From Candidatus Aminicenantes bacterium UBA2199 (GTDB taxonomy: Bacteria > Acidobacteriota > Aminicenantia > UBA2199): DNA of 64,000 nucleotides. The position numbers were made by a program, and so were the translations under genes. Where the stretch lies: the NCBI GenBank assembly GCA_002327965.1, contig DCVB01000002.1, forward strand, positions 23,772 through 87,771. Direction: 5' to 3'. The notes beneath the pieces are model-generated. The model worked only from the letters and a program-made list of their open reading frames with translations, made no database searches and was not told the DNA's origin. Positions 56,987 to 64,000 of the stretch are shown here, piece after piece (position 1 is the stretch's first letter; each line of letters begins with the position of its first letter).

Positions 56987-58441
56987 ATGAATATCCAACA
57001 TCAAAAGACGAAGCAGATCCTGGACCTGTTCGAGAGGATCAGCGCCATCCCGCGCTGTTCCAAGCATGAAGAGAAGATCGGCGCTTTCCTGCTCGACTGG
57101 GCCAAGAAGAACGGCCTGCAGTCCAAGCAGGACAAGATCGGCAACGTGCTGATCAGGGTCCCGGCCAGCCCGGGATACGAGAAGTCGGCGATCGTCGTCA
57201 TCCAGGGGCACATGGACATGGTCTGCGAGAAGACAGCCGATTCGCCCCATGATTTTTCCAAGGACCCGATCCGCTTTGTTTTCGACGGCGAATGGCTGAT
57301 GGCCGACCACACGACGCTGGGAGCCGACAACGGCATCGCCCTGGCCATGGCCATGGTGCTGGCCCTGGACAAGGAGGCGGCCCATCCGCCGCTGGAACTG
57401 CTGTTCACCGTTGACGAGGAGACCGGGCTGACCGGCGCCAACGCCCTGGATGGCGACTTCATCGAGGGCAAGATCCTGCTCAACGTCGACTCCGAGGACG
57501 AGGGCGTGTTCACCGTCGGCTGCGCCGGCGGGCGTGACACGCGCATCAGCCTGGCCGTGCACTACGAGGACGCCCCCGAAGGCTTCGTCATGGCGCGCCT
57601 CAAGGCCGGCGGCATGAACGGCGGACACTCCGGGGTCAACATCAACGATGAGCGCGCCAATGCCATCCGCGTCCTGGTGCGGGCGTTGATGCAGGTGCGC
57701 CGCGAAACCGATGTCCGCCTGGCCGACATCTCCGGCGGCACGGCGCACAACGCCATCCCCCGCGACGCCTGGGCCGACATATTCATCCCCCGTGACAGCT
57801 TCAAGGACATTGAGCGCATCGTCTCCGAACAGGAGGGAATGTTCCGGGCCGAATTCAAAAAGACCGATCCCAACCTGAAGGTCGGCGTTGAGCTCCAGCT
57901 CGAGACCATGGGCAAGCGCCCGCTCAACACCGCCGACAGCGGCCGCATCCTCGACCTGCTCCTGGCGTTGCCCCACGGCGTAGCCGCCATGTCCGCCGAG
58001 ATCAAGGGGTTGGTCGAAACCTCCAACAACGAGGCCAGCGTCCGCATCACCAACAGCAAGCTGGAGATCGTGACCAGCCAGCGCAGCTCGGTCATGTCGC
58101 GCCTGCACGCCCTGACCTGGAGGATCGAAGCGATCGCCCGCCTCGCCGGCGCCGATGCCGTCAGCGGCAACGGCTATCCCGCCTGGCAGCCCAACCTGCA
58201 GTCGCCGCTGCTGGCGCGCTGCAAGGACGTCTATCGCAAGCTGTTCGGCAAGGAGCCGCTGGTGGAGGTCATCCATGCCGGGCTGGAATGCGGCATCATC
58301 GGCGACAAGAAAGAGGGCATGGACATGATCTCGTTCGGCCCCACCCTCAAGAATCCCCATGCGCCCGACGAAAAGATCCATGTGGGGTCGATCGGCAAGG
58401 TTTGGGACTTCATGGTGGCGATGTTGAAAAGCATGAAGTGA
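56987..58441 (+). CDS. pepD: Aminoacyl-histidine dipeptidase (M20 family)
   Basis: This 484-residue di-zinc metallopeptidase of the PepD branch of M20 cleaves X-His dipeptides such as carnosine and other dipeptides in the cytosol. Metal ligands are visible: H75 and D77 in QGHMDMVCE, D114 in GADNGIALA, and the catalytic Glu pair E144-E145 in TVDEETGL. The lid domain runs from about 200 to 400, including NGGHSG. The length is the family norm. The ATG at 56987 follows AAGGAGCG; a longer reading frame from 56714 is an artefact of the upstream intergenic DNA. Confidence 0.92.
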   Translation: MNIQHQKTKQILDLFERISAIPRCSKHEEKIGAFLLDWAKKNGLQSKQDKIGNVLIRVPASPGYEKSAIVVIQGHMDMVCEKTADSPHDFSKDPIRFVFDGEWLMADHTTLGADNGIALAMAMVLALDKEAAHPPLELLFTVDEETGLTGANALDGDFIEGKILLNVDSEDEGVFTVGCAGGRDTRISLAVHYEDAPEGFVMARLKAGGMNGGHSGVNINDERANAIRVLVRALMQVRRETDVRLADISGGTAHNAIPRDAWADIFIPRDSFKDIERIVSEQEGMFRAEFKKTDPNLKVGVELQLETMGKRPLNTADSGRILDLLLALPHGVAAMSAEIKGLVETSNNEASVRITNSKLEIVTSQRSSVMSRLHALTWRIEAIARLAGADAVSGNGYPAWQPNLQSPLLARCKDVYRKLFGKEPLVEVIHAGLECGIIGDKKEGMDMISFGPTLKNPHAPDEKIHVGSIGKVWDFMVAMLKSMK

Positions 58442-58457
58442 TCCCCGGCCGGCGCCA

Positions 58458-58486
58458 TTGACCGCCGCTGGGCAATCCGCTAGAAT
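58458..58486 (+). promoter_or_regulatory. Leaderless-type promoter of the DUF362 operon
   Basis: TTGACC, a 17-base spacer, TAGAAT. Six bases separate it from the ATG at 58493, with no ribosome-binding site. Confidence 0.75.
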
Positions 58487-58492
58487 GGTCCC

Positions 58493-59386
58493 ATGAAAAG
58501 AAGAACATTTGTCCGCAACGGCATGCTGGTTTCTTCGGGGCTGCTCATGTCGCCGCTGGTTCGCGCTCAGGCGGGAACTGTCGGCCAGGCCGACGTGATC
58601 CAGGTCAAGGGGGCTTCGCCTTACGAGATCACCCAGCGGGCCGTGGCCGAACTGGGCGGCATGAAGCGCTTCATCTCCCGCGGCGATGTGGTCATGGTCA
58701 AGCCCAATATCGGCTGGAACCGCACGCCGGAGCAGGCCGCCTGCACCCATCCCGAGGTGCTGCGCGCCGTCATCGAGCTCGCCTTCGCCGCCGGGGCCAG
58801 GAAGGTCGTGGTCATGGACAACACCTGCCACAAGGCCGAAGACTGCTACCAGCGCAGCGGCATCGAGGCCATGGCGCGCCGGGCGGGGGCCGAGGTCCGC
58901 TTCAGCGACGAGAACCGCCTGGTGCTGCATGACTTCAAGGGCGAGGTCCTCGGCAAGTGGCCGGTGTACCGCGACCACCTCGAGGTGGACAAGTTCATCA
59001 ACGTGCCGATCCTCAAGCACCACGGCAGCTCGGGGCTGACCATTGCCATGAAGAACCTCTACGGCATCCTGGGCGGCAACCGCGGCAAGCTGCACCGCGA
59101 CATGGGCGAGAACATCGCCGACCTGGCCAACGGCTTCCGCAGCCACCTGGTCGTGATCGATGCCTGGCGAGTCCTGGTCCGCAATGGCCCGGTGGGCGGC
59201 CGGCTGAGCGACGTGGAGGAAAGGCGCTCGGTCATCGCCTCGCCGCAGATCATGCACGCCGACGTGGCCGCCGCCGCGCTGTTCGGCCGCGACGCCCGCC
59301 AGATCGAGTTCCTGCAGGCGGCCCACGAGCGCAAGATGGGCGAGATCGACATCGCCAAGATCGCGCTCAAGAGCCTTTCCGCCTGA
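58493..59386 (+). CDS. DUF362 domain protein with Tat-like signal
   Basis: This 297-residue protein opens with KRRTFVRNGMLVSSGLLMSP, a twin-arginine-like signal (R-R-T-F-V). It has the DUF362 motifs: VMVKPNIGWN, THPEVLRAVIELAFAAGARKV, a tight turn VMDNTCHKAEDCY, and NVPILKHHG followed by IAMKNLYGILGG. DUF362 proteins are often linked to iron-sulfur proteins; here the ferredoxin-rich protein follows after six bases. A redox or metal role in the periplasm is likely, but no substrate is known. First gene of a two-gene operon. Confidence 0.85.
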   Translation: MKRRTFVRNGMLVSSGLLMSPLVRAQAGTVGQADVIQVKGASPYEITQRAVAELGGMKRFISRGDVVMVKPNIGWNRTPEQAACTHPEVLRAVIELAFAAGARKVVVMDNTCHKAEDCYQRSGIEAMARRAGAEVRFSDENRLVLHDFKGEVLGKWPVYRDHLEVDKFINVPILKHHGSSGLTIAMKNLYGILGGNRGKLHRDMGENIADLANGFRSHLVVIDAWRVLVRNGPVGGRLSDVEERRSVIASPQIMHADVAAAALFGRDARQIEFLQAAHERKMGEIDIAKIALKSLSA

Positions 59387-59392
59387 CCGTCC

Positions 59393-60913
59393 ATGGACAG
59401 GAGAACGGGTCGGCTGCTGCAGCGGTCGCGCATCCTCAGCCAGATCCTTTTCACCGTCATCTTCTTCTTCCTCCTCGTACGCAGCGGCGGGGGTGACGCG
59501 GCGCGCCTGCCCTGGGCCGGACTTTTCTTCTATTTCGACCCGCTTTTCCTGTGGGTCGTCCTGCTGGCCGGGCCTTTCCTGCGCATCTTCCTGCTCGCGC
59601 TGGCGCCGCTGCTGCTGACCCTGCTGCTCGGGCGTTTCTTCTGCGGCTGGGTGTGCCCCCTGGGAGCCTTGAACCAGTTCTTCACCTGGCTGGGCTCGCG
59701 CCGCAGGCAGCGCCTCGTCCCGGTCGCCCGCAAGCCCTTGCGCTTGAAATACCTGCTGCTCGTCGCCCTGCTGGCCGCCTCGCTCTTCACCGTTCAGCTC
59801 CTGGGCTGGCTCGATCCGTTTTCCCTGCTCACTCGCAGTGCCGCCACCGTGGTCCTGCCGGGCGCGAACGCCCTTCTGCAGCAGGCCCTGCTGGCGGGTC
59901 CGGAACCGCTCTATGAACTCGGGCGCCGCGTTCTGCTCACCGTGACGCAGCGAACCTTCCTGCAGGCGGCCGGCATCGGCGTCATTTTCCTCGGCCTGCT
60001 GCTGCTGAACCTCCATCGCCGCCGCTTTTTTTGCAATTATTTGTGCCCCCTGGGGGGCTTGTACGGCCTGCTGGGCCGCTGGTCGCTTTTGCGCCTGGCG
60101 ATCAACCCGAAATGCCGCTCATGCAACGCCTGCGCCGGGCATTGCACCTATTACGGCAGTCCCTTCAAGGACTACCTTAAGTCGGAATGCGTCGTATGCT
60201 TCAACTGCGTCGTCGATTGTCCCGAGGCGGCCATCGACCTGCGCTTCGGCTTTCCCGGCGCCGGCCGCCGCCCTGCCCTGGATCTGGGCCGCCGCCGCCT
60301 TTTGGGCGCTTCCGCCGTCGGCCTGGCCGCCGCCGCCTTGCCCCTGGTCGCCCCGGCCCGCAGCTCCAGGACCCATGCCTTCCTGCGACCGCCCGGCGCG
60401 GTCAGTGAGAAAAAATTCCTGGAGAAATGCATCCGTTGCGGCGCCTGCATGCAGGCCTGCCCGACCAACGCCCTGCAGCCGGCTGTCTTCCAGGCCGGGT
60501 TGGAGGGAGTTTGGACCCCCGTGCTGGTGCCGACCAGCGGCTACTGCGAATACGAGTGCCACCGCTGCACCCAGGTCTGCCCGACCCGCGCCCTGGCCCG
60601 GCTGACCCTGGAGGAGAAGAAGCAGTTCAAGATCGGCACCGCGGTCATCGACCGCAGCGCCTGCTACACCTATGCCGATGGCTACAACTGCGCTGTCTGC
60701 GAGGAGCATTGCCCGGTACCTGAAAAAGCCATCCGTTTGCGCGATGTCGAGGTGCATGATTTCCGCGGCCGGCTCAGGAAAGTCCGGCAGATCTACGTCG
60801 TTCCCGACCTGTGCATCGGCTGCGGCATCTGCGAGAGCGTTTGCCCGCGCAGCGATATCCCCGCCATCCGCGTCGGCGCCGAGGAGGAGCAGCGGGAGAT
60901 CCCGTCCGGCTGA
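59393..60913 (+). CDS. NapH-like membrane polyferredoxin with C-terminal NapG-like ferredoxin domain
   Basis: This 506-residue protein joins two kinds of module. The N-terminal half has about five helices and two cysteine loops, FFCGWVCPLGAL (near 82) and FFCNYLCPLGGL (near 213), the quinol-oxidising NapH/MauN signature. The second half has 4Fe-4S motifs CNACAGHC, CVVCFNCVVDCP, CIRCGACMQACP, CEYECHRCTQVCP, CAVCEEHCP and CIGCGICESVCP, resembling NapG-type ferredoxins. RRRLLGASAVGL in the linker resembles a Tat signal, so the C-terminal part probably faces the periplasm. It would pass electrons from quinol to a DUF362-linked or other oxidoreductase. Six bases separate it from the DUF362 gene. 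Confidence 0.88.
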   Translation: MDRRTGRLLQRSRILSQILFTVIFFFLLVRSGGGDAARLPWAGLFFYFDPLFLWVVLLAGPFLRIFLLALAPLLLTLLLGRFFCGWVCPLGALNQFFTWLGSRRRQRLVPVARKPLRLKYLLLVALLAASLFTVQLLGWLDPFSLLTRSAATVVLPGANALLQQALLAGPEPLYELGRRVLLTVTQRTFLQAAGIGVIFLGLLLLNLHRRRFFCNYLCPLGGLYGLLGRWSLLRLAINPKCRSCNACAGHCTYYGSPFKDYLKSECVVCFNCVVDCPEAAIDLRFGFPGAGRRPALDLGRRRLLGASAVGLAAAALPLVAPARSSRTHAFLRPPGAVSEKKFLEKCIRCGACMQACPTNALQPAVFQAGLEGVWTPVLVPTSGYCEYECHRCTQVCPTRALARLTLEEKKQFKIGTAVIDRSACYTYADGYNCAVCEEHCPVPEKAIRLRDVEVHDFRGRLRKVRQIYVVPDLCIGCGICESVCPRSDIPAIRVGAEEEQREIPSG

Positions 60914-60914
60914 C

Positions 60915-61058
60915 GGCCGCACCGCCCCGCAACGACGGCTGGAGGGACCGCTTCAATCCCGACGTCCCGGTCCCTTCGGACCGGGAGGCCGCACCGCCCC
61001 GCAACGACGGCTGGAGGGACCGTTTCGATCCCGACGTCCCGGTCCCTTCGGACCGGGG
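60915..61058. repeat. 72-base tandem duplication with an internal hairpin
   Basis: Two copies, 60915-60986 and 60987-61058, differ at a few bases (CTTCAATCC versus TTTCGATCC). Each contains CCCGGTCC-CTTC-GGACCGGG, an eight-base-pair hairpin. They lie immediately after the polyferredoxin stop codon. The repeat length is a multiple of three, and one frame gives a 24-residue repeat (PPRNDGWRDRF), but no start or ribosome site supports translation. Probably a transcriptional or mRNA-end element. Confidence 0.7.
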
Positions 61059-61079
61059 GGCCGGCGACCGTTACCGCTA

Positions 61080-61108
61080 TTGACTTGCGGAGCGAAATGG
61101 TTTAATTT
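61080..61108 (+). promoter_or_regulatory. Promoter of the 61128 gene
   Basis: TTGACT, a 17-base spacer, TAATTT. AAAGGAG lies at about 61117-61123 before the ATG. Confidence 0.6.
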
Positions 61109-61127
61109 AAGGCCTGAAAGGAGTCCC

Positions 61128-61439
61128 ATGAGCAAAAGAATCGCCTGGCTGGCAGTGCTCTCCGCCTTGATCTGGCTGGGCGGCTGCTCGCGCAACAACG
61201 AGGCCCGGATAAACGTTCGCAATACCGGCGTTCGCGACATCGTGGTCACCCTCGACTACCATTCAACGACGATCGCGGTCGGCCAAGCCGATACCCTCAT
61301 CCTGTCCTGGCCGGGCAACGACAGCTTCGACGTGGAGCTGATCTATTTCCCGGTAGGGCAGCCGGGGCGTGTGGAGTACGTGGCCCTGATACTGAATCCC
61401 GGCGATTCGCTCAACCTGGACCTGGGCTTCGCCAGCTGA
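61128..61439 (+). CDS. Small putative lipoprotein
   Basis: This 103-residue protein has a lipobox LGGC (C20) after a short signal peptide, and a mature part of repeating short beta-strands (RDIVVTLDYHSTTIAVG, VEYVALILNPGDSLNLDLG), like a small immunoglobulin-like or cystatin-like fold. No family is recognised. It has its own promoter and AAAGGAG ribosome site. It ends six bases before the rpiB start and may be co-transcribed with it. Confidence 0.7.
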   Translation: MSKRIAWLAVLSALIWLGGCSRNNEARINVRNTGVRDIVVTLDYHSTTIAVGQADTLILSWPGNDSFDVELIYFPVGQPGRVEYVALILNPGDSLNLDLGFAS

Positions 61440-61445
61440 AGCCTC

Positions 61446-61913
61446 ATGGACAAAGGCAGCGGCATGAACGTCATCATCGCCTCCGACCACGCCGGGTTCG
61501 AACTGAAGGAGAGGATCATCGCCGCGCTGCGCCAGCAGGGCCGCACCGTCGATGACGTCGGCACCCATTCTCCGCAGCCCGCCAATTGGGTGGAGTTCGG
61601 GGCCCTGGCCGCTGCCCGTGTCGCTGCCCACCCGCAGCATGCCGTGGGTATCCTGATCTGCGGCTCGGGCATCGGCATGTCCATCGTGGCCAACAGGTTC
61701 CCCGGCGTGCGCGCCGCGCTCTGCCACACGGAAGAAGCCGCGCGCGTGGCCCGCCAGCACAATGACGCCAATGTCCTCGCCCTGGGAGCGCGCGTCCTGG
61801 ACCCCGCCGCCGCCCTGCGCATCGTCGCCGTGTTCCTCGAGACGCCCTTTGCGGGGGGACGCCACCAGACCCGGCTCGATTACCTGCGCGATCAAGTTGA
61901 AAAGAAGACTTGA
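61446..61913 (+). CDS. rpiB: Ribose-5-phosphate isomerase B
   Basis: This 155-residue LacA/RpiB-family protein interconverts ribose 5-phosphate and ribulose 5-phosphate in the pentose phosphate pathway. VIIASDHAGFELKERI is at the N-terminus and AVGILICGSGIGMSIVANR around the catalytic Cys; AALCHTEEAARVARQHNDANVLALGAR is the substrate-closing region. The extra six residues before MNVIIAS may be absent if the ATG at 61464 is used; neither start has a strong ribosome site. It is slightly longer than typical RpiB owing to its C-terminus. Confidence 0.92.
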   Translation: MDKGSGMNVIIASDHAGFELKERIIAALRQQGRTVDDVGTHSPQPANWVEFGALAAARVAAHPQHAVGILICGSGIGMSIVANRFPGVRAALCHTEEAARVARQHNDANVLALGARVLDPAAALRIVAVFLETPFAGGRHQTRLDYLRDQVEKKT

Positions 61914-61997
61914 TAACTTGAGCATCGTAATGAGCAGAGCAACTCAACGACCCATCGTGATGAGTCATGACAAAGAGAAATAAGTCTTTCCGTTGCT

Positions 61998-62037
61998 GTT
62001 TCTCATCACTCATCACTCATCACTTATCACTCAATCC
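61998..62037. repeat. Short tandem repeats of the CACTCAT type
   Basis: CATCACTCATCACTCATCAC with a further TATCACTCA forms a run of about five imperfect 7-base units, TCATCAC. An earlier GTGATGAGTCATGA at about 61956-61970 is complementary, so the region may fold. It lies between rpiB and the SHMT-like gene. Too short and with no spacer structure to be CRISPR. Confidence 0.5.
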
Positions 62038-62087
62038 GAAGTCTTACTCCTTTTACAAAATACGTCAAGACGCAATCAGGAGGTCAC

Positions 62088-63380
62088 ATGCCCGTTGACA
62101 CGAAAGACATTTTCAACATAGTCGAGAAGCAGAACGAATGGCGGGGGAGGCAATGCATCAACCTGATCGCCAGCGAGAATACGCCCAGCCCGGCGGTGCG
62201 CTCCATCCAGCTCAACGACTTCATGGGCCGTTATGCCGAAGGCCATCCCAACACGCCGGACAAGATCAACCGCTATTATCAGGGGACGCGTTTCATCGAC
62301 GAGATCGAGACCCTGGCCGCCCGCGAAATGCGCGAACTGTTCGGCTGCGCCCAGGCCGAGGTGCGGCCTTACAGCGGCAACAACGCCAACACGGCCATTG
62401 CCATGGCCTGGCTGCGCGGCGGCGACTCGGTCATCGCCAACTCCACCGACGCCGGCGGCCACATCAGCCATAATTTCTTCGGCATCATGGGCCGGCGCAT
62501 CCAGATGCGCGGGCAGGTGCTGAAACCCGGCAAGGAGAACTCGGTCAAATTGAGCTTTTTCCCCATCAGCGAAGACCGCTATCATATCGACGTGGCCAGG
62601 TCGCTCGATCTGATCGAGAAGGTCAAGCCCAACCTGCTGGTCATGGGCAAGAGCCTTTACCTGTTCCCCGATCCGGTCAAAGAGCTGGCCCCGCTGTGCC
62701 GCCAGCTGCAGATCCCCATTCTCTACGACGGCGCCCACGTGCTGGGCCTGATCGCCGGCGGCCAGTTCCAGGACCCGCTGGCCGAAGGGGCCACCTGGCT
62801 CACCGGCAGCACCCACAAGACATTCCCTGGCCCCCAGCGCGGGGTCATCCTGGCCAACCTGGACGCCGAAGGCGAAAAGAAATACTGGTCAGCCGCCGAC
62901 CGCGGCGTCTTTCCCGGAACTTCCTCCAACCATCATCTCTACAGCCTGCCCGCCCTGCTGGTGGCTGCGCGCGAGATGAAGGCCCACGGCAAGGCCTATG
63001 CCGAGCAGATCTGCCGGAACGCCGTCGCGCTGGCCAAGGCCATGGAGGCCAGCGGTATTCCGGTCGAGGCCAGGGAGTTCGGCTATACGCGCTCGCACCA
63101 GATCGCGGTCAACGTCGCCTCCTTCGGCGGCGGCGTCAAGGCGGCTCTGGCGCTGGAGGCCAACGACATCATCTGCAACTACAACATGCTCCCCGGCGAC
63201 ACCGACGCCCAGAATCCCTCGGGCCTGCGCATCGGCACCCCGGAAATGACCCGCTTCGGCATGAAGGAGAAGGATTTCGCCGAACTGGGCGAACTCATGG
63301 CTGAGGCCATCCGGGGCAAGCAGGTCAAGGACAAGGTCAACCAGCTGCGTGGGCGCTTCCTGGAAATGCAGTACGTGTGA
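62088..63380 (+). CDS. glyA: Serine hydroxymethyltransferase-like PLP enzyme
   Basis: This 430-residue PLP enzyme resembles serine hydroxymethyltransferase (serine + THF to glycine + methylene-THF). It keeps NLIASENTPSPAV (25-37), YSGNNANTAIAM, DGAH (214-217) and the PLP lysine K244 in TGSTHKTFPGPQRG. The sequence is divergent: the canonical Tyr-rich region reads RYYQGTRFIDEIE, and the THF-contacting C-terminal half differs from GlyA. It may therefore be a variant that acts on another aldehyde donor or 2-methylserine. CAGGAGGTCAC precedes the ATG. Confidence 0.75.
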   Translation: MPVDTKDIFNIVEKQNEWRGRQCINLIASENTPSPAVRSIQLNDFMGRYAEGHPNTPDKINRYYQGTRFIDEIETLAAREMRELFGCAQAEVRPYSGNNANTAIAMAWLRGGDSVIANSTDAGGHISHNFFGIMGRRIQMRGQVLKPGKENSVKLSFFPISEDRYHIDVARSLDLIEKVKPNLLVMGKSLYLFPDPVKELAPLCRQLQIPILYDGAHVLGLIAGGQFQDPLAEGATWLTGSTHKTFPGPQRGVILANLDAEGEKKYWSAADRGVFPGTSSNHHLYSLPALLVAAREMKAHGKAYAEQICRNAVALAKAMEASGIPVEAREFGYTRSHQIAVNVASFGGGVKAALALEANDIICNYNMLPGDTDAQNPSGLRIGTPEMTRFGMKEKDFAELGELMAEAIRGKQVKDKVNQLRGRFLEMQYV

Positions 63381-63404
63381 GCCTGCGGCGGCCCATTGGG
63401 CCGA

Positions 63405-63433
63405 TTTACAGCCCGGCCCGCGCGTGATATAAT
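63405..63433 (+). promoter_or_regulatory. Leaderless-type promoter of the deoxynucleoside kinase gene
   Basis: TTTACA, a 17-base spacer, TATAAT. Eight bases separate it from the ATG at 63442, with no ribosome-binding site. Confidence 0.75.
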
Positions 63434-63441
63434 CAGGCTCG

Positions 63442-64000
63442 ATGACCGATCTCAAGTACATCGCCGTGGAGGGTCTGGTCAAATCCGGGAAAACGAAGCT
63501 GGCCCGGATCCTGGCCGAAGAATTCAAGGCCCGTCTGTTCCTCGATAATCAGGGCGAGTACTCCGCCATCCAGCCTGCCCGGCCCGGCCCCGGCGGCCAG
63601 GGCCAGCCCGCTTTCGCCGATTCCGCCCGGCCCGGCCTCAAGGGCCAGGGCAACCCCTTTCTCAAGGATTATTACGAATCATTCTCCTCCGGCTACAATC
63701 CGCTGGCCCTCAAAACCCAGCTCATCTTCCTGATCAACCGCTTCAACCAGCAGCTGGAGATGAAGCAGAAGGACCTGTTCCAGAAGACCATGGTCTCCAA
63801 TTACATTTTCTACAAGGACGGCATTTACGCCCACACCGTGCTCAACGACGAGGACCTGGACATCTACAAGCGCATCCTGGGCATTTTCGCCGAGCGCATC
63901 CATCCCTGCAGCCTGGTCGTCTACCTGCAAACCTCTTTCGCCGAGATGCTGCAGCGCATCCACAAGCAGGGGGACGAGTTTGAAAAGCGGGTCCCCAGCG
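63442..64000 (+). CDS. Deoxynucleoside kinase family protein (partial, runs past window end)
   Basis: The first 186 codons of a kinase of the deoxyadenosine/deoxyguanosine/thymidine-kinase-like family are present. The P-loop GLVKSGKT (residues 11-18) follows IAVE. NPFLKDYYES (71-80), LKTQLIFLINRFNQQ and VVYLQTSFAEMLQRI are family blocks. The oddity is a low-complexity insertion at about 42-70, rich in Gly, Pro and Gln and partly duplicated (ARPGPGGQGQ, ARPGLKGQG), between the first strand-helix unit and NPFL. No stop codon is reached. The promoter is leaderless. Confidence 0.85.
   Translation, partial: MTDLKYIAVEGLVKSGKTKLARILAEEFKARLFLDNQGEYSAIQPARPGPGGQGQPAFADSARPGLKGQGNPFLKDYYESFSSGYNPLALKTQLIFLINRFNQQLEMKQKDLFQKTMVSNYIFYKDGIYAHTVLNDEDLDIYKRILGIFAERIHPCSLVVYLQTSFAEMLQRIHKQGDEFEKRVPS

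Noticed and set aside
56651..60016. 1121-residue minus-strand open reading frame
   Set aside because: It is the antisense shadow of pepD, the DUF362 gene and the start of the polyferredoxin gene. GC-rich codons on the sense strand make long stop-free antisense frames, and the protein has no family motifs.
60672..61439. Long reading frame across the 72-base repeats
   Set aside because: It crosses the polyferredoxin gene in another frame and has no start signal. Only the end, from 61128, with its own promoter and ribosome site, is a real gene.
61998..62037. CRISPR-like repeats
   Set aside because: The units are about 7 bases with no spacers of constant size, and no cas gene is present.

Overview
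The window is a stretch of GC-rich chromosome from a Gram-negative-type bacterium. Lipobox signal peptides, a predicted outer-membrane beta-barrel, membrane-fusion-protein modules and a polytopic glycosylation machinery all point to a double membrane. Gene content (a carbamoyltransferase/SxtJ/DUF5989 trio, DUF362 plus polyferredoxin, DUF885, many GT-C transferases, AT-rich palindromic intergenic repeats) would fit an uncultured Acidobacteriota-like lineage such as candidate phylum Aminicenantes. That is a guess from memory; no 16S or ribosomal-protein gene is present to test it.

Layout. 0-5 kb: a cysteine-desulfurase-like PLP enzyme, an orphan membrane-anchored GspE-like ATPase and a DUF885 metalloprotein, with two copies of a palindromic intergenic repeat. 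5-8.2 kb: an accessory islet around a duplicated tRNA-Ser locus. It holds a nucleotidyltransferase/small-partner pair, a tRNA-Ser copy broken by palindromic insertions, an intact tRNA-Ser(UGA), an AT-richer lipoprotein gene and a damaged DUF6429 gene. 8.2-14.7 kb: housekeeping and signalling genes (Kbp/LysM protein, AGCS symporter, PilZ protein, SDR protein, murI, MinD/ParA-like ATPase). 14.7-56 kb: a long region dominated by cell-envelope functions. It carries six polytopic GT-C-like membrane transferases, one DPM1-like GT2 enzyme that could make their lipid-linked donor, two methyltransferases, an asparagine synthetase, four further SDR epimerases/dehydrogenases, two GMC-type oxidoreductases, a carbamoyltransferase trio, an SGNH hydrolase, and three alkaline-phosphatase-fold enzymes with Thr/Ser in place of the sulfatase cysteine. 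It also carries two paralogous secreted propeller-PKD-Fn3 proteins and a 1001-residue protein that fuses two membrane-fusion-protein modules, a TolA-like helix and an outer-membrane-type beta-barrel. 56-64 kb: metabolism (pepD, DUF362 protein, polyferredoxin, rpiB, SHMT-like enzyme and the start of a deoxynucleoside kinase).

Two general points stand out. First, many genes have a recognisable sigma70-type promoter whose -10 box lies only 6-9 bases before the start codon and no Shine-Dalgarno sequence, so leaderless mRNAs appear common beside ordinary AGGAGG-led genes. Second, the envelope region reads as many short operons rather than one cluster, so its genes probably contribute to several surface glycans or glycolipids. 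The best candidates for undescribed biology are the tandem-adaptor/beta-barrel fusion protein (29945-32950) and the tRNA-Ser copy interrupted by nested palindromes (5978-6252).
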